Below, piece by piece: positions 24,701 through 36,672 of a stretch of DNA of 64,000 bases. A program made the translations under genes and the position numbers. The stretch covers positions 1,259,501-1,323,500 of the forward strand of contig JAWRVZ010000102.1 in assembly GCA_037043235.1 (NCBI GenBank), read 5' to 3'. Origin of the DNA: Rhodeus uyekii. Taxonomy: Eukaryota > Chordata > Actinopteri > Cypriniformes > Acheilognathidae. Position 1 is the stretch's first letter. Each line of letters begins with the position of its first letter. The notes under the pieces were generated by a model. The model had not been told where the DNA came from, ran no database searches, and worked only from the letters and a program-made list of their open reading frames with translations.

Positions 24701-25241
24701 ACATTGCGCACATCTTTATAGTCACCTCACAAGTTTGTGCCACATGCAAGTTGCCATCAGAGTTGGAGCCCAGGCCAATGTCACATGACCGCGGACTGAT
24801 GTTTTGAAACATGCTGTACATCGGGAGGAGGAAAGATATACGCTCCATGTCCATCTGATCCTCGCTGCTTTTTGGGGCAGAATGGAGGTCGCTCTCCAAG
24901 TCGTATGGAGAGCTGTTGTGATCAACTTCCTCTTCATCAACAACCCTCACTCCTACACCCAAACTCTCCTCATCCTCTTTCTCCAGACATGGCAGATGGG
25001 GACATGGGGACACTGGATCATGTCTTTCCATGACATGATGACTAATCTTGACTTTTTGGTTGCTGGTAAACTGACAGATTCTACATCGGTATACTTCAAC
25101 TAAGAAAGCTTCTACTAAAGCGGACAGATGAGCTTCAATGCCCTCGGCAGAACTGCAGTAGAGACTGGAGGTGACATTTTCTTCTGTAATTCGAAGGGTT
25201 ACTGGTTGAATGTCTTGGTATGCATCTTTAAAGCCACCCAT
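21006..25241 (-). CDS. C2H2 zinc-finger protein, about 11 fingers
   Basis: Seven coding exons: 25241-24726, 24422-23720, 23337-23250, 22557-22333, 22014-21881, 21417-21294 and 21210-21006; all GT-AG, frame kept, 664 aa. An acceptor TTTTTCCTAG directly before AATGGG implies a 5'-UTR intron and supports this start. Finger 1 is isolated at about 51-74 (YRCRICQFTSNQ); an acidic spacer follows; fingers 2-6 occupy about 276-420 and are irregular; fingers 7-11 (about 503-638) form a tight C-terminal array with linkers such as HTGEKPYKC and HTQEKPYCC. The exon 4/5 junction splits finger 7 and exon 6/7 splits finger 10. It is probably a nuclear DNA-binding regulator. I cannot name an orthologue; the compact C-terminal array resembles ZNF513/ZFP64-type proteins only in general style. 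The polyadenylation signal lies about 14 bases past the stop. Confidence 0.85.
21721..21834. repeat. (TG)n(TA)n(CA)n microsatellite in zinc-finger intron 5
   Basis: About 20 bases of TG, 45 of TA and then CA with ATAC interruptions. The alternating purine-pyrimidine tract is symmetric and can form hairpins or left-handed DNA. Frames through it are artefacts. Confidence 0.95.
22045..22262. mobile_element. MITE fragment (family A) filling zinc-finger intron 4
   Basis: Contains 'ctgaaggatcatgtgacact', 'ttttaaaatatattaaaata', 'aataatatttcacaatataa' and 'gagccttggtgagcataaga', the words of a widespread cyprinid repeat whose full copy is at 32172-32433. It covers about two thirds of the 318-bp intron (22015-22332). 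Confidence 0.65.
22626..23205. mobile_element. hAT-like repeat relic in zinc-finger intron 3
   Basis: The left end reads 'cagtggtcctcaaccttttt' and the right end '...gtaagtaccactg', an imperfect inverted pair of the CAGTGGT...ACCACTG type seen in hAT elements. The inside carries 'gactcagagacccccgttgt' at one end and 'ggcaacccatggatcttcac' at the other. No coding frame remains. Confidence 0.5.
24478..24702. mobile_element. MITE of the 'gggatagttcaccc' type in zinc-finger intron 1
   Basis: Ends are AGGGATAGTTCACCC on the left and GGGTGAACAATCCCT on the right, an inverted pair. The interior 'gaacataaaagatattttga' is shared with many cyprinid copies. It lies between coding exons 1 and 2 and is related by its ends to 3495-4004. 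Confidence 0.7.
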
Positions 25242-25243
25242 TC

Positions 25244-27349
25244 TAGGAAAAAGTAGAGGAGGAAGATAAATCAGTTCATACTCAATACAGTGTTGTAAAT
25301 TGTGAAATATGAAACATTCATTGTTTATTGATTAACAATTAATGTTAAAGAAAAGCATGTACCTTCATATTGATAGCTAATTAAGTAGTTTTATAGTACA
25401 ACCTGTTATTGGACAACACTCTGTAGCACAATGAAACATTTAGACAGAGACACGTAGTCATACACCATACATACAATGCTAGTTAGCGTTAAAGTTAAGC
25501 ATCAGTAGCATTAAAGGGAAAAAAAACTTCAAATCTTTCAGGAAAAAAAACTATATTTGTGAATTAACAGTTAAATCTATCAAAGTACAACTATAAGCAC
25601 TTTATTATGTACACCTTGCAGGGCTGTATATTAACTTTTTTTGCACATAGCACTGGTGCAACTGAGGTTGGATGTTTTGTAGCACAGACCACACAATTTT
25701 AGCACAAGTATATCTCTGAAAACAACCACAAGTAGAGCAGTTTATCACTTAAACAGATATGAATCTTCTATACAGGGCACAAAACAGACACGCTTTAACA
25801 TCTTCTTTATTTACCAAAAATTTCAGACAGCAGGAACATAACATCTGCTTAACATTAAGTCAGTTTTGTTTATTTAGCCCGATATCATTATATATACAAT
25901 CCAAACAACATCCACTCGTTTTGGTTGAACACTTGAAAATACTGCTTGCTCATCTACTTGCTTGACTAGCTAAGAAAATGGCAACTGGATAGGAATTATG
26001 GGAGTGTTCACTAGAAATTGTGGGAAGTGAAGTTGAATGCTAGGACTCAAAGCAGCCGGGATATGATTTTTAAAAATCATACAATAGACTACAACTACCA
26101 AGAAAAATAGCTGTGTGCCAATATTTAGCTTTGGGAGAACGATTTGGAGGAAAAATGTAATTGTGTTTTTCTGGTTAAAAGTTTAGCTTGTAGGTAATAA
26201 TTCTGCTAATTACAATGATCTTGATCTTCAAAAGTTAAGATTTTCATTGAGGAATGAGGAATTTTTTTTTCTTCAGGTTCATCACTTTATCCAAGTCCAC
26301 TGCTCTGTATTTCCTCAAATGCTCAATGAATCACGACTAGGCTCAGTTCTGAGGGTCCCATTACACCTTAAGGGATTCATTTCTAAAATATACAACTTGA
26401 TCTTGTCGTTCCAAAATATATCAATAGAAAAGCAGAATGGATAGAAGAGTTGTGCACGACTCAGTCTGGTTCAGATAAAAGTTCTCTGCCATATTCATTA
26501 TAGTAAAACCAAGTTGGCTAAACTGTACACAAATATGAAACGTGATGTTTTGATGTGATCAAATGTTTTCATCATACTCTAAACTACGATAATTTTGGTT
26601 TTCAGTTTTTAGGATTTTAAACTCAGCTTTAAATTAAGAATTCACCTTAACCCAATAATCTGGAGTAAGAGTTGACAACGCTCAAACAGATAAAGATGAA
26701 GAAAATGCCTTGGCTTTTGCAACATTTAACAGCTCAAAGGAGGATTCTTCTAGAGTGGAAATGCAATCCACCTAAATTGTCATTATGGCTTAGTGATGTA
26801 ATGACGTTTCTGAAAACTGAAAAAACTGGGGGGGGGGGGGATTCTCAGGTGATCAACAAGAACATTTTATAAGACATGGGGCCCTTTACTAATCTTTTTT
26901 GAGAAGAATATACTCCTCCTATGTAATTATTTATTTTTTCCTGGGATTAGGGCTTGTTGTGTTGGGATGGGAATTTGTGGGTAGGAAAAGTGAAATAGCA
27001 ATGCCTAGAAGTGGACTTCTCATTTCTGCCACATTCTTTAAGACATTTTTGCAGTCATTTGGCAATTGACATATGACGTTATGTGCTGACGCTTTGAAAA
27101 TAGAACCAAAAGTACAAAAACCCAAAGTACAAAAGTGAGGTGGGCAATGCCATCGAGGAATTTTGCCACAACAGGGGTAAACAGCTGCTGCTTTGATGAC
27201 AAGCAGTTCAGGCACAAATTATGTAATGAGAACATAATCCATAGGGGGAGCAATCAAAACGAGTATAAATGCCTCCTCAAACTTACAATACTTGCAGAGA
27301 TGGAGCAGCACTACCTTTGTAACAGGACTATATTTATTTAAAACTTTGT
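25244..27349. other. Upstream region of the zinc-finger gene; no further gene seen
   Basis: The zinc-finger promoter is probably near 25950-26110, where 'gaattatgggag', 'attgtgggaagtgaagttg' and 'actacaactaccaag' resemble ETS and ZNF143-type promoter words. No coding region is supported in the rest; a run of 13 G is at 26828-26840. The 27125-27350 part may belong to the neighbouring transposon. Confidence 0.35.
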
Positions 27350-27658
27350 GAGTTCAAAAAAGCAGTGAGCCAAATCACACACCATCACAAAGGTGCCAGA
27401 TTGAGATCTGGTGACTGTAGAGGTAATTTGAAGTTAGTGAACTCATGTTCAAGAAAGTTTAAGATGATTTGAGCTTAGGGCACGTCATCCTGCTGAAAGT
27501 AGCCACCAGAAGATGGTACACTGTGGCCATAAAAGGATGGACATGGTCAGCGACAATCCTCGCTGTTTTCTACTGTCCAATTTTGGTAAGACTGAGTAAA
27601 CTGTAGCCTGAGTTTTCTGTTCTTAGCTGACAGGATTGTGGTCTTCTGCTGATGTAGC

Positions 27659-28330
27659 TAGGGATGCGCCAAAAATGGCCTTTTTCAGTTTTTGGCCAAA
27701 AGAGAGAAATAACCAAAAATATATACCGCCCCACCCCTCAGTGTTCAGCACTCAGATGTCACTCTCGGTCAAGCCTTTAGCTCTGCGACTACACTCAATG
27801 CCAGGGGTTAAACGGATCATAATTGAGCTGTACAGTCCAGAACCTACAGTTTGGCACGCATGTGTTTATTTGATTAATTGCCAAGTTTCAACTTCCATTT
27901 GGTACTCGCACAAACACAGAGAGACCCATTTCAGATGGCACACAAACAGCGAAATTATTCCTCTTTTGCATCTTAAAACGACAAATTACATCAATATACC
28001 AGTCTCGACAAGTATTCTCGTAAACACAGTCGGTTATGTCTTAAGTGAACGTAAAAAGTTAAAAATCAAATATATTTAAAATATCAATATACTGTTATCT
28101 TGGATCCACTCATTCGGTCTTAAAGTGACAGCAGCCAATAAATACCTGATGACAAGTCATTATTGTTCATCAAAAAACAAAACACAGCTTTACCAAAGCT
28201 TAATCTACATTTAATTTATACAGTGAACACTATAGTGTTATTTTACATTTATTCTTATTACATGTCTGCACCTGAATATACTACAGTTACACCTTACTTT
28301 ATTTGTAATTTTGTTTATAATATATATATC

Positions 28331-28374
<44 letters not shown>

Positions 28375-28422
28375 CTTGAGTTTTTAAATTCATCTGAATT
28401 CTGTCCAGAATTGCATCCCTAA
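27659..28422. mobile_element. hAT-like non-autonomous element inserted in the Tc1 relic
   Basis: Ends are TAGGGATGCGCC on the left and GAATTGCATCCCTA on the right, an inverted hAT-type pair. The flanking octamers GATGTAGC and ACTGTAGT agree at five of eight positions, as an aged target duplication would. The inside holds 'tttttggccaaaagagag' and a (TA)n(GA)n tract at 28318-28374. A 147-codon frame crossing its left edge has no known domain. Confidence 0.65.
28318..28374. repeat. (TA)n(GA)n microsatellite
   Basis: TATATATC and TA repeats followed by about 22 bases of GA, inside the hAT-like element. Confidence 0.9.
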
Positions 28423-28929
28423 CTGTAGTTCCAACTACTTCAAGCTTTGATGTGTTGTGTGTTCAGAGATGCTCTTCAGCCGACCTCATTTGTAACGTGT
28501 TTATTTGAGTTAATGTTGCCTATGGATGTTCAATCAGCTCGAACCAGTCTGGCCATTTTCCTCTGATCTCTGGCATCAACAAAGCAATTAAACCCACAGA
28601 ACTGCTGCTCAATTTATATTTTTCTCTTTTACTGACCATGACCTGTAAACCACAGAGATGGTTGTGTGTGTGTGTGAAAATCCAGCTGGTGTCAGCAACC
28701 ATGACACGTTCAAAGTTGCTTAAATCACCTTTCTGTATGTTTTTTTTATAAGAGTCGTTTGACTAAGAGTCGATTCACAACAATTGACCTTCACAACAAT
28801 TGTAACTTCAAAATAAACAATCAAACTCACCAAATATTCAAACCAAATATTAATTGTAAAAGGTTCTGAGCCGGTGTAAAGTAGCGGTGAGTGTAAATGT
28901 GTAATGGATGCGTAAATTATATACGTACC

Positions 28930-29484
28930 TGTATTACACAGAAAGGTATCTTTAAATTACGTCGCTTGTGCTGCGGAAGCAAGCGTGCGGTTTAGGGACC
29001 ACGACGGATTTTCCGCCAAATAAAATGTGACATTTGGCTATATCTTTCTCTTTGGTAACAGAATTAAATGCTGTTTTCCTGCGCGACCCTATTTTATTAC
29101 TGGTTTAAGTGTGTATGCAAAATAGTGAACACTAAATTTATGAAAACTGTTCGTAGACAAGTAATTTTAAAGGATCCCTTCGTTCGTCTCCGTTTCATAC
29201 GCACTGCACATGCGTGGTTTGGTAAAGATCCAAACGATTGATTCACCCCAAAGAATTTATCCGTTGAGTGTGTCGGTATATTGATTTAATCAGTTCAGTT
29301 CAATATTTCCTTTGCGAATACCCACTGTATGGTGTACAGTGAGAGAAAAATGTTGAGAACCTTTTTAAATTAACATTTGGAAGACAAATTGATTGTTTAT
29401 TTCAAGTTAGTCATGGTTTCACAGCCAGACTGAATTGTGAATCGACTCTTCGTCAAACGACTCAGTACAGCGGGATAAATCAAG
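28930..29484 (+). promoter_or_regulatory. prpf4b: prpf4b promoter region
   Basis: Upstream of the prpf4b start the DNA contains an ETS-like GCGGAAGC at about 28974 and CpG-rich words such as 'ccacgacggattttccgcc'. The start codon sits in CAAGATGGCG (29481-29490), which also matches the YY1 motif common at TATA-less housekeeping promoters. No TATA box is seen. The exact start of transcription cannot be set. Confidence 0.45.
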
Positions 29485-32400
29485 ATGGCGAACATGGACG
29501 CATTAGCCAAAACAATAGCGAAGGATTACGTGTAAGTAACACCATCACCGACTTTAGATATTTAAATATAAAATACATGTACTGAAAATTAAAATGTTTC
29601 CGTACAGCTGGTTTTACATACAGTTTTTGGTAAATATCTGTTAATACTTCAGTTTCTATTGTCGACGTCAACCAACTGTGTTTTTTCTATATACAGTACT
29701 ATAAAGTTTAAACAAACAATAAAATCTAACTCTTGAATACCTTGTAATCGCGTCGTTTATCTTCATACACCCTAGCAAACCAGGAAATATTTGTTGTGCT
29801 TGTTGGAAATTAGATTAATATCGTATTACTATTCTCTGCTCTTTTCCAGGGATGATATGGAGAGCTCAGACACTGTGGACGAAAATGAACATGCATCCGG
29901 TGAAGATGGAGCAATAAAAGCAAATAACATGGACTTTTCTAGGGTGGAAAGACACAAGAAAAGAAAACACAAACATCGAAGCAAACATAGAAAACATAAA
30001 TACCCCTCACCAGATGAGAAGGACCACAAACACAAGTACAAACACAAACATAAGCGGAAACACAGAGACTCATTCCATGTTGAAAGAAACTGTTCTGCTG
30101 GCTATGAAGGTGCAATAATCTCCCCAAAGCGATCCAGACTTGATGATCTTGCTGCTCTGGAGGATCTGGAGAAACGCAGGGCCATGATTCAAGCAGAGCT
30201 TGATAATGAGCTAATGGAAGGGGCTGTGCAATCAGGTATGGGACTGATATTACAGGGTTATAACTCCGATTCAGAGGAGGATGGCGAGATCCAGGAGGTT
30301 GTGCAAAATGGTGAGCAACAGAAACAAGATCTCAATGAGGAAGTAATGGCTAAGGGACATGCTGAAAGATATCTACAGGATTGCGTAGATGGTGAAAAAT
30401 TTGATTCCTGGCCGGAAGGCAGAAGCACGTCTGATGATATGTCAGTCCCGGCGCAGAAATCTGAAATTAGAGTTAGTAAGACTGCGTTAGATGTTATCAT
30501 TGGTGAGAGGCTTAGTGGTCCCAGCCAGACGAGGGAGCGGAGACGATCCCGAAGCATTGACAGATCCAAAGATGGTGGACAGAGGTCCAAATCTCCTGTG
30601 AAGTCCAAGGGATTGCCATCAAGTAACCATAAATCAGCTACACAAATCGAAGAGCAAATTGTAGATCACAGATCCTCAGCAAGAAGGAGCAAATCTAGAT
30701 CTAAAGAAAGAACCACCAACTTGCTAGAAGCTGACAGGGAGAGAGACAAGAAATCAGAGAAGGCACCCTCAAAAGAAGCCTCATCTGGAAAAGAGAATCG
30801 ATCTCCTAGTAGAAAACAAGGTCCAGATCAGCACAGGGGCGTCCACTCACCTGAACGCTTTCCTATTGTGCAGAGCTCAGACAGGGCGTCCAGACAGGAC
30901 AGATCTTCATGCCATAACAGATCCTCTCCAAGGAGAGGACGATCTCGGTCGGTTGAGAGGAGACGGAGAGAAGAAGAGCGCCAGAGACTCTCCAATGACA
31001 GGTTATTTTTCTTTTTTGCTTTGTTAATTAAAATCTTTGATAGAAACGATTGTGTCCTTGCTTTAACTTTTCAAGCTGGGTAGAGTTTTTGTAATCACAT
31101 CTGTATATTCGCTCTATTAATCGGTTAAAAATTTACAATAGAATCAAAATATTAGATAAAGTAAATGAAAATATACAAAAGCTAATCAACATATTTATAA
31201 ATACTGTAATTGTATTTCAATCATGAACTTTAAAAATGCATAGATGTATAGTTTTAGTTTATAATAATGTTATTACTAATATAGTTTATTTGAATGCTCC
31301 TTGTTATCCCAAAAATATCACTTTACATCCTTACATTTTTTTGTTCTACTCACAGGATGCGATCTCGTGATGAGGGAGGGGCCCATAGAGAGCAGAGTCC
31401 CTGTCTGAGCTCCAGACGAAGGTTAAACCACTCGCCTTTTAGACGAAGGTCCCGTTCTCCTAGAAGACGAAGCAGCAGGTCTCCTTTCAGACAAAGGTGA
31501 CTGGTGTGCTGTAGCTTTTAAAACTGTGCAAAACTGCAATTCCTCATTTAGAGGATAACTATTTAAGAGGCTTCAATTGAGGTGATTAAAAAATAATTCC
31601 TAAAGCACATCTCAGTGCTGAACCTATTTTCAGTGGTGCTTTTGGGATGCCCTATTGTTTACATGTGTTGTATGAAAGATGTAAATACTGAATCATGTGC
31701 CACATAATGTGTGAAGATGATTTAGCTCCAAGCAACTGTTTCTTTCTGTAATACCCTTTTTAATCTCTCAGTAGTATTAAAACTGCATTAATACTGTGTG
31801 GATCTAGGGAGCGTGACAGGATGGAGCGCAGACAGCAGGTGCGTTCAGGATCACCAGAAAGACGGAGGAGGAGGAGGAGGAGCAGGGAAAGAGAGGACAT
31901 GTTTAAGGGCAGTCTGTCTGAAGGAATGAAGGCTGAGCAGGAGGACTCAGATGATGAAGTGTGAGTATTAAGGATAATTCTGTTTTGCTTTAATGTTGTT
32001 AATCATATTTGGTTTAAATACGAATGCTTCAATCTGTGTCTAGGATGGAAGATTATGACGTTGATGAAGAGGATGAGGAGGCTTTGATAGAGCAGAGGAG
32101 ACTTCAGCGCTTGGCCATCATGCAGGTAGAATATTTCTAATTTCTGCTATGGCTTTTACTGCTTTAGACAGACTAATGTTCAAAAGTTTGGAGTTTTTTT
32201 CTGTTTTCCACATTTATAATGAATGTTTCTTGAGCAACAAAACAACATATTAGAATGATATGTGAAGGATCGTGTGACGTGCAATATTGTGAAATAGTTT
32301 AACAATTTAAAAGAACTCTTTTCTATTTTTGTACAGTTTTTACTGTATTTTTTTTTTCTTGGCGAGTATAAGAGATTTCTTAAATAAAAGGTAAAACATC

Positions 32401-35400
32401 TTACCGACCCCAAACTTTTGAATGGTAGAGTATATAATATGACTGTGTTTGTGATCTGTCCTGTACAGAAATATAAACCTGTGAATGAGGACAGTAACAT
32501 GTCAGGACTCTCAGATCACGGCAGTCCTCAGAGTAGCTCTCGCAGCCGATCGCCATCACCCGATGACATCCTTGAGCGTGTAGCTGCTGATGTCAAAGCC
32601 TACGAGCAAGAGAACCTGGACACATTTGAGGATAATGTGAAGGCAAAGCATAGTCTTGTCTCTCAAGAAAAAACTGGTATGTCATCTGCAAAATAGCCTT
32701 TAATTAAACGTACACTTTCCACTTTAAAATGTTTCAAAGAAACTTTTGAAATGATATACACTCACATGAGAGACTTTCGTCAAATCAGTGGTCTAGTCCA
32801 TTACTTTCATTGTAAACAAAAACTATGCCTCAGTTTGCAAAAATCACATTTTAAATAAATTGAAAACAGAATAGAATCTATTCAAAGATTCACTTCCATA
32901 CTTCTACTTTTGTTATGGTAGCCCTCCTATTCTTGAGCTTTCTGTGACAGCACTGGTAACCCAAAAACGTTTACTTGATGCTATATCCATGCCAATAGAT
33001 GTCAGTATAAAGTCCAAAATGTCTCTCATATCAGTTGTTTGGAAGGCAGGAAAAGAGTCATTGAAATATGTGACATGAATCATTCACTCTGATGTAATGT
33101 GAGGTGGTCTGATACATTATCAACGAGTCTACGTTCCTTTCATTGCATTATTGTTTGTTTCTTCTTTAGGTCCTACTCTGAAGAAGCCACCAGCCCCTGA
33201 TATGTTCACAGAGTCAGATGACATGTTCACTGCTTACTTTGACGTGAGTAGCCAAGATCCTGCGTTCCATTGTGTTGGTCAGTGACTTTGCAAGCCCCAG
33301 AATTTGATTGATTTTGTCCATGTAAGGGGATCTCTACAGGTAGAGTTGCATAGTCCTGTGCAAGCTGTTGTTTCTGTACTGGAAACTTTGTTCAAAGCTC
33401 TTTTTTTCCAAGTGTGTAATCTGACTCTGTGGCGCTAACGGGATCTCGAGGCCCCTCAGTCTCTTACAATGTCAGTCATTCGTTCATGAATGAACGTTTT
33501 AATCAATTCTGAATCCAGTTGTTGATAGTGACAAATCCACATCTAATCTCTCACCACAGAGTGCCAGGTTACGAGCTGCAGGCATTGGAAAGGACTTTAA
33601 GGAGAACCCAAGCCTCAGAGATAATTGGACCGATGCAGAGGGCTACTATCGTGAGTTTTGTCGCAAATGCTGTACTTTAATCTGTAGAATCCAAAACTTG
33701 TCTTGTTTTTGTCTAAAACGTTCTTTTAATGTATTCAGGTGTGAACATTGGCGAGGTGTTGGACAAACGGTATGGGGTGTATGGCTACACTGGACAGGGT
33801 GTCTTTAGCAATGTGATCCGAGCCAGAGACTTGGCTCGAGCCAATCAGGAAGTGGCGGTGAAAATAATACGCAACAACGAGATGATGTAAGGCACTTACC
33901 TTAAAAGCTGAATGCATAGCCTTTAAACGTTTCTGTTAACTAACACTATACATTGCGATTTTGATATGTCTTCAATGATGAATATATTGTGTTGTAAGGA
34001 TTTATTTGAATAAGAAATGAGATTTAGAGTAGATGTGGATTTGGTCTTCATGTGACTGATTCCATTGTTTTGTCCCACAGGCAAAAGACAGGCCTCAAAG
34101 AACTGGAGTTTCTGAAAAAACTGAATGATGCAGATGCAGATGATAAGTTCCACTGCTTGAGGCTGTTTAGACACTTTTATCACAAGCAGCATCTGTGTCT
34201 GGTGTTTGAACCACTCAGGTACGTTAGTCATCAAGAGTGCATTCATGTGAATCTTCCAAGGCAGCCCGAGTTCTTCTGTTAAAGCAACTTTCTTGTTTTC
34301 TTGCTTTAGCATGAACCTGCGGGAGGTGTTGAGGAAGTACGGCAAGGATGTTGGGTTACACATCAAGGCTGTGCGCTCGTACAGCCAGCAGCTTTTCCTG
34401 GCCCTCAAACTCCTCAAACGCTGCAACATTCTGCATGCTGACATCAAACCTGACAACATTCTGGTGAGTTGCACTCACTTGCTATAAATATTGGACTTTC
34501 ATTTCTGTGTTTAATAAGAAGAATGTATTTGACTCTCCCTGAAGGTGAATGAATCCAAGACCATCCTCAAGCTGTGCGACTTTGGCTCAGCGTCTCACGT
34601 TGCAGACAATGACATAACACCATATCTGGTCAGCCGTTTCTATAGGGCACCTGAGATTGGTAAGTTGTGATTTGAACTCTAAAAGCAGCTGTACCCAATT
34701 AAACCATTACAAATAAACTCATCTAAACTTGGTTAAATCTGTTTTAAAGAGTTTTTCTTCCTCTTTTTGCAGTCATCGGGAAGTCGTATGATTATGGAAT
34801 TGATATGTGGTCTGTAGGCTGCACTCTCTATGAACTTTACACTGGAAAAATCCTTTTTCCTGGAAAGACAAATAACCACATGCTAAAACTTGCCATGGAC
34901 CTGAAAGGAAAATTGCCTAATAAAGTAGGAATTAATTTATAGTACATATGATATTAAAAATTAACAGGAATTTAGAATAAAATGTACTGAAAAACAGACC
35001 AAATATTCCTTAATATTCACAGATGATCAGGAAGGGGCTGTTCAAGGACCAGCACTTTGACCAAAACTTGAACTTTTTGTACACTGAGGTTGATAAGGTC
35101 ACTGAGAGGGTAAGTGCTGTATATTCCATTCACATGCATTTTGTTTTAATTTTGACATGATAACTAGGGCTGCATGACTTGGATGAAAAATCGGATTGCA
35201 ATGTTACTGATCAAGGGTTTTTAAAAATGTTTTTAATTAAAGCTACAAGTTTGCTATGCTTATTTGTATGGCTACACAATATGCCTATAAATTGATTATA
35301 TACCAATATGCCTACGAGTCATTGTATGTGTTATTACTAAGTGAAATATTAAACAAAACAAATATTACTATTGCAGTTTCAAAGGGGGAAATCTTTATTT

Positions 35401-35973
35401 TGGGGCAAAACTGCTTGAAGGCCAGCTTAAAAAAGTGGTTGGCGCATGGTTGGAAAGTGGTTGGCGCATGTTGCATTATGTGCAGAGATAAGTTTGCGTG
35501 GAGCAGCATTTACTGCGAACCAAGGCTCTCTGAGACAACGAATACATTGGATCTATGTGTAAAGGAACAGTGCTGCGCTTCACTCTGAAAAATAAATGCA
35601 TATTATCATTTAATTAAATCTCACTAAGCCATTTTGTGACTTTATTTTAATTACAAAGACTTGTGCAGCCCTAGTCACAACTATGAACATTTTCTGTAAA
35701 AATGTCTTCAGACTACTTAAAGCCATTTTTTTCCCCCTCTGACACTTAATTTCTTCTCTTACTCTGCAGGAAAAGATCACAGTCATGAGCACCATTAACC
35801 CAACAAAGGACCTCTCGATTGACATGGTGGGTCGCCAGGCACTGCCAGAGGATCAGCGAAAGAAGGTCTTTCAGCTGAAAGATCTGTTGGACCAGATCCT
35901 GATGCTGGACCCTGCCAAGAGGATCACTATCAACCAGGCATTACAGCATCCTTTCATCCAGGAGAGGATATGA
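29485..35973 (+). CDS. prpf4b: Serine/threonine kinase PRP4 homolog (spliceosomal kinase)
   Basis: Fifteen coding exons: 29485-29531, 29850-31001, 31356-31496, 31808-31960, 32044-32125, 32469-32676, 33170-33243, 33560-33650, 33739-33886, 34081-34218, 34310-34463, 34545-34659, 34773-34924, 35023-35109, 35770-35973. Every junction is GT-AG; the sum is 2,946 nt, 981 aa (human 1,007). The N-terminal half is Lys/His- and Arg/Ser-rich (HKKRKHKHRSKHRKHK; RRRSRSPRRR), as expected for a nuclear-speckle protein, with the conserved LDDLAALEDLEKRR helix. Kinase domain about 655-975: GYTGQGVFSNV, Lys691 in VAVKII, Asp789 in HADIKPDN, DFG 808-810, activation-loop Tyr823 in TPYLVSRFYRAPEI. It phosphorylates splicing factors (PRP6, PRP31) during B-complex assembly. 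HAD in place of HRD is normal for this family. Start ATG gives MANMDALAK; a second in-frame ATG lies nine bases on. Confidence 0.96.
32172..32433. mobile_element. MITE (family A), near-complete copy in prpf4b intron 5
   Basis: Inverted ends: 'gttcaaaagtttgg' on the left and 'ccaaacttttgaatgg' on the right. Inside are 'atgtttcttgagcaacaaa', 'tgaaggatcgtgtgacg' and 'gagtataagagatttctt'. It fills about three quarters of the 343-bp intron 32126-32468. Confidence 0.7.
35165..35674. mobile_element. hAT-like MITE in prpf4b intron 14
   Basis: Left end CTAGGGCTGCATGAC and right end TGTGCAGCCCTAG form a typical hAT inverted pair. A decayed target duplication (ATGATAAC / GTCACAAC, five of eight) flanks it. 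'gatgaaaaatcggattgcaa' follows the left end as in many fish copies. A 110-codon frame within has no recognised domain. Confidence 0.65.
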
Positions 35974-36672
35974 TCAGCTGCATACCTCAGAGACTCATGA
36001 TGGTTTTGTATCTGCAGATATGACTCAGACAACAAAAGACATTTGCATATTTTATGGCCATGCTATTTTATTTTAATTTCTGATTCGTAGTAATTTTCAG
36101 AGCAGGACACACTCAAGATTTACTTTTTTGTATTATTTTAGATGACCTACATTAGATGACCCCATAAAGTGTTGAGAAAATTCTTTCAAGATAATCTATA
36201 TTGTTCAGGTTGCATGCTTCATACACAGCTTCTTGTAGCAGCTAAAATGATATTGCCGGATATATTTGATATTACGATCAAGGTTCAGAATGTAGAATAT
36301 CCATCTTTGTGCCAAGTTTGCGCACCTTATATTTGATGTAATATTCTAGAATTTGATGTAAACCAAATATTACATAACCACCAAGGACTGTTTAGTGTGA
36401 CATGAGTCAGGCCAGCATAAATGCTGTCTATATCCACCCTCCCTTAGGTGTGAGAGTGAGAACGCAACCTGGCATGCAGGTCCACGGCATGCCCCTTGCC
36501 CTAGGTGTGTTTCTGCTGAATCTGAGGTCTTGGGTCCTGCTTGACCTGGTCTGCAGGGAAAGCCTCCTCTGTAAAGGCAGGTTGTACACCTCTATTGGTA
36601 CACTGAAGGTAAGCTATTCCTTCCAAAACAAACGGCATCATCATTTTGCATTCTTTTCAAACCCAAAATAAA
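35974..36672 (+). other. prpf4b: Probable prpf4b 3' UTR with signal AATAAA at 36667-36672
   Basis: No other gene intervenes after the stop, and a canonical AATAAA occurs at 36667. The stretch 36400-36610 is markedly more complex than the rest and contains an 89-codon open frame (36402-36671) without a recognised domain, followed by AAGGTAAGC, which would also read as a splice donor. Confidence 0.4.

Larger units (their letters stand above)
27355..28745 (-). pseudogene. Tc1-like transposase relic, split by a hAT-like insertion
   Basis: On the minus strand, right-hand part 28745-28425 reads as degraded GDLSNFER, then FCGF(N)CFVDARDQR-like and KMARLVRAD words across frame breaks. The left-hand part 27655-27355 continues with LLS-A-KNRKL, LDSRK/NWTVENS-like and a Pro/Asn-poor C-terminal stretch. 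Both parts match the two halves of one Tc1-type transposase gene of fishes; stop codons and indels make it non-functional. The halves are separated by an unrelated element at 27659-28422. Start of the element beyond 27355 is unclear. Confidence 0.6.

Noticed and set aside
27636..28079. 147-codon open frame
   Set aside because: It crosses the left edge of a hAT-like insertion into a Tc1 relic and has no recognised domain.
34424..34450. HAD instead of HRD in the prpf4b kinase, as a possible inactivating change
   Set aside because: The human PRP4 kinase has the same HAD, and the catalytic Asp is kept.
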